From Mucilaginibacter lappiensis (lineage in GTDB: Bacteria; Bacteroidota; Bacteroidia; Sphingobacteriales; Sphingobacteriaceae), in NCBI RefSeq assembly GCF_900155965.1, contig NZ_FTMG01000018.1, positions 84,430 to 148,429 on the forward strand: 64,000 bases of DNA, in the 5' to 3' direction. The notes beneath the pieces were generated by a model, which saw nothing but the letters and a program-made list of their open reading frames with translations, had not been told where the DNA came from and ran no database searches. Made by a program: the position numbers and the translations under genes. Each line of letters begins with the position of its first letter. The stretch's first letter is position 1. This document shows positions 57,514-64,000 of the stretch, in pieces.

Positions 57514-59688
57514 CTATTTTATAAATAACAGTTCCCTGAATTTTGGCAGTGGCCACAGGGTGTCATCAACCAGTTGCTCCAATTTATCTACATGGTAGCG
57601 AATAGGTTGGAAAAATGATTTTACCTTTTCGTCATAATCAATGGCACGTTGGCGTAAATCTTCAATCACATTGGCTTTTTTGCGTTCATTAACCATTTGC
57701 TCCACGTTGGTTTTAATAAAGTTAACGTGTTCGGATATTTTGGTGATAATGTCCAGTTGAGCGGCGTAAGTATCAGAGCTTAAACCAAGATCCTTGAGTC
57801 CCTTCACGTTTTCGATCAGTTTGGACTGATAGGCAATAGCCGCTGGGATGATCACATTCAGTACCAGCTCGCCAATAACGCGTGCTTCTATCTGGAGTTT
57901 CTTATAAAAGGCATCCAGCAAAATTTCATGACGGGCATGCGCTTCGCGAGGGGTGAATATGCCGGTTTCTGCAAAAAGGATATCGGTTTTTTCAGACAGC
58001 ATAGCATCCAGCGCTTTTGGCGTGGTTTTAATGTTGGCCAGGCCTCTTGCTTCGGCTTCTTTTTCCCAGGCATCGCTATAGCCATTGCCCTCAAAGCGGA
58101 TGTTTTTGGATTCCTTGATGTATCTTTTAATCACCATTAACAGCGCCAGATCTTTTTTCTCGCCTTTTTTGATCAGTTTATCTACATCATACTTGAATTT
58201 TTTAAGCTGATCGGCAACAATCAAGTTTAATACCGTCATTGGGCTGGCAGAATTTGCCGACGAACCCACGGCACGCAACTCAAACTTATTACCGGTAAAG
58301 GCAAAAGGCGAGGTACGGTTACGATCGGTATTATCGGGCAATATCTGCGGAATCTTAGGGATGCCCTGCCAAAGCAGGTTATCTTCTTTGATCTTTTTGC
58401 TAATTCTGGAGGTTTCTATCTCGTCCAGTACATCATTCAACTGGCTGCCCAGGAAAATAGAGATAATGGCAGGAGGAGCTTCGTTAGCACCTAAGCGATG
58501 GTCATTATTCACCGAGGATATAGATGCCCGCAGTAAGTCGGCGTGCTCATAAACCGCTTTGATAGTATTTACAAAGAAGGTAAGGAACATCAAGTTGTTC
58601 TTGGGGGTTTTGCCTGGCGATAGCAGGTTTTTACCTGTATTGGTTATTAACGACCAGTTATTGTGTTTACCCGAACCATTAATACCGGCATAAGGCTTCT
58701 CGTGTAGTAATACTTTAAAGTTATGGCGACGGGCAACACGGTCCATCACGTCCATTAATAACTGATTGTGATCAATGGCCAGGTTTATTTCTTCATAAAT
58801 TGGGGCGCACTCAAATTGCGAAGGAGCAACCTCATTGTGGCGTGTTTTTAAAGGTATGCCTAGTAATAAAGCCTCGGCTTCCATATCCTGCATGTATGCA
58901 TATACACGTCCAGGTATCGACCCAAAATAATGATCTTCCAGTTGTTGGTTTTTAGCCGATATGTGACCAAACAACGTACGGCCGGTTAAGTACAGATCTG
59001 GACGCGCATTAAATAAGGCGATATCAACCAGGAAATATTCCTGCTCGATGCCTAATGAAGCATTTACTTTTTCAATGCCCTTATCAAAATAATGGCAAAC
59101 ATCTACAGCGGCTTTATCTAAAACACTCAGCGCTTTTAATAGAGGTACTTTATAGTCCAGCGCTTCGCCGGTATAGGATACAAATACGGTTGGTATACAT
59201 AATGTACGGGCCATCAAAAATGCAGGTGATGATGGATCCCAGGCAGTATAACCACGGGCCTCAAAAGTATTGCGGATACCGCCACTTGGAAAGCTCGACG
59301 CGTCTGGCTCTTGTTGCGCCAATGCATCGCCCGAAAAACGCTCGATAGCGCCTCCGTCGGCAGTGGGTTCAAAAAAAGCGTCATGTTTTTCGGCAGTGGT
59401 GCCGGTAAGCGGCTGAAACCAGTGCGTATAATGTGTTGCTCCTTTACCCAATGCCCATGATTTCATGGCGGCAGCAATTTGCTCGGCCAGGTCGCGTGGA
59501 ATTGGTTCACCTTTTTCAATAGAGTTAATGATGCCCTGGTAAGCTTCGGTGGAAAGATATTCCTTCATTTTCTTTTTATCGAAAACATTGGCGCCAAAGT
59601 AATCTGAAATTTTTGAAGAAGGTGGTTTCACTTCGGGGATGGTTCTGCTCAGAACGTCCTGTAGTGCTTTAAATCGGATGTTAGACAT
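57514..59688 (-). CDS. glnA: Glutamine synthetase, type III
   Basis: The protein (724 aa) makes glutamine from glutamate and ammonia. Type III is shown by its length, the GSIII N-terminal block (FKALQDVLSRT, FGANVFDKKKMKEYL), THYTHWFQPLTGTTAEKHDAF, PSGGIRNTFEARGYTAWDPSSPAF, GIEQEYFLVD with metal-binding Glu, LGIPLKTRHNEVAPSQFE and ANEAPPAIISIFLGSQL. The ATG at 59688 (MSNIRFKALQ) is chosen over a TTG at 59715. It is divergent from amt, so the two form a nitrogen-assimilation pair. Confidence 0.97.
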   Translation of the reverse strand: MSNIRFKALQDVLSRTIPEVKPPSSKISDYFGANVFDKKKMKEYLSTEAYQGIINSIEKGEPIPRDLAEQIAAAMKSWALGKGATHYTHWFQPLTGTTAEKHDAFFEPTADGGAIERFSGDALAQQEPDASSFPSGGIRNTFEARGYTAWDPSSPAFLMARTLCIPTVFVSYTGEALDYKVPLLKALSVLDKAAVDVCHYFDKGIEKVNASLGIEQEYFLVDIALFNARPDLYLTGRTLFGHISAKNQQLEDHYFGSIPGRVYAYMQDMEAEALLLGIPLKTRHNEVAPSQFECAPIYEEINLAIDHNQLLMDVMDRVARRHNFKVLLHEKPYAGINGSGKHNNWSLITNTGKNLLSPGKTPKNNLMFLTFFVNTIKAVYEHADLLRASISSVNNDHRLGANEAPPAIISIFLGSQLNDVLDEIETSRISKKIKEDNLLWQGIPKIPQILPDNTDRNRTSPFAFTGNKFELRAVGSSANSASPMTVLNLIVADQLKKFKYDVDKLIKKGEKKDLALLMVIKRYIKESKNIRFEGNGYSDAWEKEAEARGLANIKTTPKALDAMLSEKTDILFAETGIFTPREAHARHEILLDAFYKKLQIEARVIGELVLNVIIPAAIAYQSKLIENVKGLKDLGLSSDTYAAQLDIITKISEHVNFIKTNVEQMVNERKKANVIEDLRQRAIDYDEKVKSFFQPIRYHVDKLEQLVDDTLWPLPKFRELLFIK

Positions 59689-60283
59689 AAGATATGAGGT
59701 TAAAATAAAGGTCAACTTTCAAAAATAGAACTATCATTTAAAATATGCACAAAAATTAAAGGAAATATGATGTGAGTAGCCGATGAACCTAAAAAGATGA
59801 ATATCCTGAAAAATGCTCTTTTGATGCCTTTATTTTGGCTTAAATTGAATTTTTAGAAGTTTTTCCTCTATTTTTTACTCTAAAAAAACAAAAAATAGAA
59901 CTTTTTTCTGAAAAAAATCTAAAAATTTTCCATTGAAAGAATTTATATCGATTTATTAATGAATTAAATTTCAAAATCATCAAAATTTAGTGCATTTTTT
60001 ACTTTTGATTTACAATTTTCATAAATATTGCATTTGTTAACGTTATTTTATCGTTAAAAATTTGTTATTATTAAAATAACTACATAATTTCAGAAAATAA
60101 TTTACAGAAACATCGTAATTATTGTATTTTTTATAAAATTATCAATAATTAAAACGTTAAAATTCAGAATTTGTGAAGATTGATGATGTTTTTGTTGGAT
60201 TTTAACCCCGCAATCAAGCTTAATTATATAAACAATCAAACTAAATTAAACTTTTAAAAACAATCAAACTAAATTAAAGACAA
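59689..60283. promoter_or_regulatory. Divergent glnA-amt control region, very AT-rich
   Basis: These 595 bases contain no gene. They include the glnA -7 box TATTTTTG (59727-59720 on the minus strand, 31 nt before the ATG). There are A- and T-runs typical of bent DNA and an imperfect GTTAACG/CGTTAA palindrome near 60037-60057. I see no sigma-54 -24/-12 element. Confidence 0.55.
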
Positions 60284-61906
60284 ATGAAAGTAAGTTCAAC
60301 AAAACACAACCTCCTGAGTGCAGTCCGACAACTGTCACGTGAAAAATGGGCGCTGGGAGCCACCATTTTAACAGGAAAGATGATTGGTTTAGGGCTGGTA
60401 TTGGTAGCCATGATCAGTTTGCCTGGCTTATTAGGCTCATCTGCTCACGCTGCCGACACTTATACCGCTCATGAAACAGCACTCATCAATACCGTTAATA
60501 CGGTATGGACGCTGGTTGCTGCATTTTTGGTTTTTGGCATGCAGGCGGGTTTTGTGATGCTTGAGGCTGGCTTTGCCCGTAAAAGAGAAACGGTTAACGT
60601 TTTAATGGAGTGTATTTTTGATACATGCCTTTGCGGGTTATTGTTTTATGCAATAGGTTATGCCTTTATGTTTGGTAACGGTAATGGTTTTATTGGCTGG
60701 GGTGGCCTAGGCGCCGATGGCAAAACCATTACTAACTGGTTCTTTTTACAAAACACTCCGGCTACTTATGGTGCAACCGGTATTCCGCTTTTGGCTCACT
60801 GGATATTTCAGTATGCCTTTGCCGATACTTGCTCAACCATTGTATCTGGTGCCATGATCGGTCGTACCAGTTTCCGTGGCGATATTTTATACAGTATAGG
60901 TATTACAGGCTTTATTTATCCAATAATTGGTCACTGGGCCTGGGGTCCGGATGGTTTTTTGGCTACCATGGGAGCTACCGGCGGTTTCTTGCCAACATTA
61001 GGTCAGCCTTTCCGTGATTTTGCAGGTTCAACTGTGGTGCATACTATTGGTGGTGTGGCTTCATTGGCTGGCGCTATGGTATTAGGCCCGCGGTTAGGTA
61101 GAATATTTGCCCGTGATGATAAAGAAAAAGGCGGATTACCTGCCGGTCATAACTTATTGGTAGCTGCCGTAGGTGGTTTTATATTATGGTTTGGCTGGTA
61201 TGGTTTTAACCCGGGATCAACCCTGTCTGCAATGGATATGCAGGGTATTGGCCGCGTGGCTGCTAACACTACTCTTGCTGCCTGTGCCGGTGGTTTTGCC
61301 GCTATGCTTGCCGCGCTATGGTGGGGGCCAACAAAGGGTAAATTTGATTTGGCCTTTACTATCAATGGATTTTTAGGTGGTTTGGTTGCTATTACCTGTC
61401 CTTGTTATTGGGTAAGCCCACTTGGTGCTATTTTGCTTGGCGGTGTTGCCGGCTTCGTAGTATTTGCAGGTGTTTATATTATTGAGTATTTCCGTATCGA
61501 TGATCCGGTTGGTGCGGTTTCAGTACACGGTCTTGCCGGTATCTGGGGTACTTTGTCATTAGGTTTATTTGCATCTGGCCAGTTTGGAGCCACAGGCCCA
61601 ACCGGTGCAGACAATTCAGCCCCGGTTGCAGGCTTGTTTTACGGTGGTGGTTTTGGCGTATTGAAGGCCCAGGCTATAGGTAGTTTTACTATTACGGCTT
61701 CGGTGTTTATTGTAACCTTTGGGATGATGTACATCCTGAATAAATTGCCAAATCCATGGAAACTACGTATCGAAGAGCACGGTGAAGCCGGTTTAGGTGG
61801 TATCGATGTGTTTGATCACGGTATCGAGGTTTACCCAGCCCAGGAAGAAGAGATCAGCTTAAGCGGTCTTTTTGATAATGGGGTTAAATCGACTTCTGAA
61901 GTTTAA
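60284..61906 (+). CDS. amt: Ammonium transporter
   Basis: The protein (540 aa) is a channel for ammonium uptake with 11 core membrane segments, preceded by an N-terminal hydrophobic segment ending SSAHAAD that is likely a cleaved signal. The Amt signature is FGMQAGFVMLEAGFARKRETVNVL. FADTCSTIVSGAMIGR, FAGSTVVHTIGGVASLAGAMVLGPR with a pore His, and VGAVSVHGLAGIWGTLSLGLF with the twin-His partner follow. About 50 residues of acidic tail close it. Its place divergent from glnA and before a porin fits nitrogen regulation. No glnK gene is in the window. Confidence 0.97.
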   Translation: MKVSSTKHNLLSAVRQLSREKWALGATILTGKMIGLGLVLVAMISLPGLLGSSAHAADTYTAHETALINTVNTVWTLVAAFLVFGMQAGFVMLEAGFARKRETVNVLMECIFDTCLCGLLFYAIGYAFMFGNGNGFIGWGGLGADGKTITNWFFLQNTPATYGATGIPLLAHWIFQYAFADTCSTIVSGAMIGRTSFRGDILYSIGITGFIYPIIGHWAWGPDGFLATMGATGGFLPTLGQPFRDFAGSTVVHTIGGVASLAGAMVLGPRLGRIFARDDKEKGGLPAGHNLLVAAVGGFILWFGWYGFNPGSTLSAMDMQGIGRVAANTTLAACAGGFAAMLAALWWGPTKGKFDLAFTINGFLGGLVAITCPCYWVSPLGAILLGGVAGFVVFAGVYIIEYFRIDDPVGAVSVHGLAGIWGTLSLGLFASGQFGATGPTGADNSAPVAGLFYGGGFGVLKAQAIGSFTITASVFIVTFGMMYILNKLPNPWKLRIEEHGEAGLGGIDVFDHGIEVYPAQEEEISLSGLFDNGVKSTSEV

Positions 61907-61923
61907 GAACGAATAAATAACAA

Positions 61924-61949
61924 TACAGATCCCCGGTCGGGGATCTGTA
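61924..61949 (+). terminator. Hairpin after amt
   Basis: TACAGATCCCC (61924-61934) pairs with GGGGATCTGTA (61939-61949), a perfect 11-bp stem with a 4-nt loop. No T-run follows, so it may attenuate or protect rather than terminate. Confidence 0.6.
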
Positions 61950-62116
61950 ATACCTTGTGTGGTTGGTGTGTGGCTTTAATGCAATGGCATCGCCAACTGC
62001 ACAGGGATTTTTTATGCCGACAATAAAGGATCCTGTAAGGTAATAACTATTTGTATATCAGTGTTTTAAATCAAAAAAATTAACAAACCAAATTTATCAA
62101 CAATTAAATCGTTATC

Positions 62117-63154
62117 ATGAAAAAAACAGCTTTACTATTATGTTTCTTTTCTATCGCGGCTTTTACAGTGAAAGCACAGGACACCACAAAAACTGCAGCG
62201 CCGGATCCGCCATTGACCATTACCGGATCGGTTGATGCCTATTATAAGTATGATTTTTCTAAGCATGCTAATATACCAACCAGCTTTGCGTCTGATCAGA
62301 ACTCGGTTTCGATAGGTATGGTCGATCTGGGTTTGAAGAAAAAGGTAGGCAAAGCTTCGTTTGTGGGCGAATTGTCTTTTGGTCCGCGAAATGATCAGTC
62401 AATCCCAAACCCGAATTACCATATCCAAAACCTGTATGTATCATACGATGTTACCAATCAGTTTAACTTAACCGCAGGTTACATGGCTACATTTGTTGGT
62501 TATGAGGTAATAGCGCCATCGGGTAACTATAACTATTCAACTTCGTATCTGTTTACCAATGGTCCGTTCCAGAATGCGGGTTTAAAGGCCACTTATGCTT
62601 TTTCTGATAAAGTAAGTTTAATGGCCGGTATTTTTAATAACTACTGGAATGCTTATTCATCATACAGAACCGTAGGCGCTAGTACTACAACATCTGGTGA
62701 TGTATCAACCTTTGGCGCTCAATTGGTGGTAACCCCGGTTAAAGGCTGGACTGCTTATCTGAATTTATTAACCGGCTCTTATTCCGGAACAGAGTTTGAT
62801 TTGACCACTGCTTACCAAATAACCGATGCCTTTAAATTAGGATTAAACGGCGCTACTTTCTCTGCTCCGCATGATGGTGGTGGTTTTAGTGGTGTAGCCT
62901 TATATCCTCAGTTGGCAGTATCAAAAATTGTGAGCTTTGGTTTACGTGGTGAGTACTTTAAAGTGAAAAACGATGGTGGTGATGTAAAAGCGATCACCGT
63001 GACTTCTAATATCAAGGCCGGTCCGCTAACGCTGATACCAGAGCTTCGGTTTGATAACAAGAGCGATAAATTCTATGCGCCTTTTGTTAACAGCAGCGGC
63101 GTATCAACCAATAAAGCTTCGCAATTTGTGTTAGCCGCGGTTTACGCATTCTAA
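62117..63154 (+). CDS. Outer membrane beta-barrel porin (BBP2-like)
   Basis: The protein (345 aa) has a signal peptide of about 20 residues (VKAQD) and then alternating amphipathic strands ending in FVLAAVYAF, the aromatic terminus of outer membrane proteins. GSVDAYYKYDFSKH, FVGELSFGPRND, NQFNLTAGYMATFVGYEV and LVVTPVKGWTAYLNLLTG match the putative porin-2 family (BBP2). Such porins often follow amt in Bacteroidota and may allow entry of ammonium or small solutes. It is 210 bp from amt. Confidence 0.88.
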   Translation: MKKTALLLCFFSIAAFTVKAQDTTKTAAPDPPLTITGSVDAYYKYDFSKHANIPTSFASDQNSVSIGMVDLGLKKKVGKASFVGELSFGPRNDQSIPNPNYHIQNLYVSYDVTNQFNLTAGYMATFVGYEVIAPSGNYNYSTSYLFTNGPFQNAGLKATYAFSDKVSLMAGIFNNYWNAYSSYRTVGASTTTSGDVSTFGAQLVVTPVKGWTAYLNLLTGSYSGTEFDLTTAYQITDAFKLGLNGATFSAPHDGGGFSGVALYPQLAVSKIVSFGLRGEYFKVKNDGGDVKAITVTSNIKAGPLTLIPELRFDNKSDKFYAPFVNSSGVSTNKASQFVLAAVYAF

Positions 63155-63180
63155 AGAAAATAAATTTCAATTCTTTTTGT

Positions 63181-63211
63181 AAAAGCCGTTCCTATTACCG
63201 GGACGGCTTTT
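63181..63211 (+). terminator. Terminator after the porin gene
   Basis: AAAAGCCGTTCC (63181-63192) pairs with GGGACGGCTTTT (63200-63211), then T/A-rich DNA. Confidence 0.8.
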
Positions 63212-63247
63212 ATCTTTGGGTTCTTGCTCAACTTAATAAAGTACAAA

Positions 63248-63841
63248 ATGAAAAATATATTGATAGCACTTGTTTGTGTGTTGTTTGCGAAAAGTGCTTC
63301 GGCTCAAAAAGATTCGCTGGCTTTTGATGAAAATGATAAGTATATCTATTATCAAACGGTTGCCCAGGAGGGCTTGAGTGCAGATACTTTGTATAGCAGG
63401 GGACTTTACTTTTTTAAGTCGGCCTATCCTAAAGATAAACTAAAGCTATCAACTGCCGATAAAGCGCAGGGTGTGCTGGTAGGCAGCAGTGGTTTCCTGG
63501 TATCAAAAAAATCATTTGTGACCACCCATGAAGATGGCGAGATAACTTATACACTGCGTGTTGAGGTAAAGGATAATAAATACAGGTATTGGTTTACCGA
63601 TTTTGTATATGTTCCTTATCAGCGCAACCGTTACAATGTTTATGAGCCTATGCCGGGTGTTACTATCCCTATGGAAAAAGCCAAAGATAAACTGGATAAG
63701 CGCGATGTTGCGGAGTTTTTAAACCGCATATTGCTGAATAGTCGTAAAGTGGGCGGGGTGCTGAAATCATACATGCTTAAAATATCAGCTTTACCTAAGG
63801 AGCAGAAAAAGATCAATAAAATATCGACCAAGGAGTGGTAG
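63248..63841 (+). CDS. Secreted DUF4468-like protein
   Basis: The protein (197 aa) has a signal peptide of about 20 residues (SASAQK). The mature domain of about 100 residues (YIYYQTVAQEGLSADTLYSRGLYFFKS, then GEITYTLRVEVKDNKYRYWFTDFVY) matches the TBP-like DUF4468 family common in Bacteroidota. The C terminus is a lysine-rich helix. The function is unknown. The ATG at 63248 gives the signal peptide; a TTG at 63224 is less likely. Confidence 0.8.
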   Translation: MKNILIALVCVLFAKSASAQKDSLAFDENDKYIYYQTVAQEGLSADTLYSRGLYFFKSAYPKDKLKLSTADKAQGVLVGSSGFLVSKKSFVTTHEDGEITYTLRVEVKDNKYRYWFTDFVYVPYQRNRYNVYEPMPGVTIPMEKAKDKLDKRDVAEFLNRILLNSRKVGGVLKSYMLKISALPKEQKKINKISTKEW

Positions 63842-64000
63842 TGAGTAGTTTTGAAAGAATGACGAACAATTTAGGAAAAAAGTAAATTGATTTTGTCATT
63901 CTGAGAATTAAAATCCGGGGCCTCTGTAGGTTGCAATGACAGCTGGATTTAAGGATTTATTGGTTTAGAAGAATTATTTTTGGGAGTCGCGCAGTGTGGC
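63842..64000. other. Window end without a recognisable gene
   Basis: A degenerate TTGTCATTCTGAG element (63893 to about 63950, right arm TGCAATGACAGC) is the only structure I see. No frame reaches the window edge with a recognisable protein on either strand. Confidence 0.4.

Noticed and set aside
59689..60283. Possible sigma-54 promoter between glnA and amt
   Set aside because: I looked for TGGCAC-N5-TTGC and found no such sequence; the normal -7 box of glnA is present.
63893..63950. Fourth full copy of the TGTCATTCTGAG hairpin
   Set aside because: Only the left TTGTCATTCTGAG and a short right TGCAATGACA match; pairing is too poor to call a full copy.
1..64000. CRISPR array, tRNA or rRNA genes, prophage, insertion sequence
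   Set aside because: No regularly spaced repeats, no cloverleaf sequences, no rRNA-like blocks, and no transposase, integrase or phage structural genes were seen.

Overview
The window looks like chromosome of a Bacteroidota bacterium of the Sphingobacteriaceae, most like Mucilaginibacter or Pedobacter (inference from gene content; no rRNA is present to confirm it). The evidence is a SusC/SusD pair, many lipoproteins, promoters of the Bacteroidota type (-33 TTG or TTTG, about 19 nt, -7 TAnnTTTG), a short primary sigma factor without region 1.1, a type III glutamine synthetase and a long-form NusB. I found no tRNA, rRNA, CRISPR array, prophage or complete insertion sequence.

Region 1 (1-20395) is a polysaccharide-utilisation locus. 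It holds the end of a LacI-type regulator, a leader with perfect palindromic operators, SusC, SusD, a fasciclin-like lipoprotein and a second surface lipoprotein. These are followed by a basic-secretory-protein-like metallopeptidase, a GH29-like fucosidase, two GH92 mannosidases, and, on the opposite strand, a GH38 mannosidase and a GH20 hexosaminidase. Mannose, GlcNAc and fucose removal plus a peptidase suggest N-glycoprotein or fungal mannoprotein as food. One GH92 has Gln where the family's general acid Glu normally sits, which would suit a mannosyl-phosphate substrate.

Region 2 (20600-25710) is mixed: a SnoaL-like protein, an EVE protein tightly followed by a CBM9-like protein and a GHL10-like hydrolase, an aldo/keto reductase, a MarR regulator and a 58-residue DUF5522-type protein. 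Region 3 (26078-31827, minus strand) is a housekeeping run: glutamate/leucine-type dehydrogenase, nusB, a DUF1573 lipoprotein, yajC, a YbbR protein, coaE and a metallo-beta-lactamase-fold exonuclease. The dehydrogenase lacks the family's catalytic lysine.

Region 4 (32000-43750) has a Cys-rich peptide with a double-glycine-type leader, divergent from an ABC exporter. It continues with a PUR-alpha-like protein, sucC, a lolD-type ATPase in a tight run with two small proteins (one a HAD-like protein with a degenerate active site), an S41 protease and smc. Region 5 (43900-51300) holds a small lipoprotein, a GC-rich repeat, phzF, an endonuclease V / membrane protein / ABC ATPase operon, the primary sigma factor, an MBL-fold hydrolase and lipoamide dehydrogenase. 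Region 6 (51600-64000) holds an Oar-like TonB receptor, a fatty acid hydroxylase family protein, a purM homologue, and a nitrogen cluster of glnA type III divergent from amt and a porin, ending with a DUF4468-like protein.

The intergenic DNA is rich in repeats of several kinds. There is a pair of 105-bp inverted-repeat elements at 14392 and 44791, three hairpins of the TGTCATTCTGAG type, and a GC-rich block of about 290 bp at 44341. There are also five degenerate AT-rich inverted tracts, one of which runs into the 3' end of coaE.
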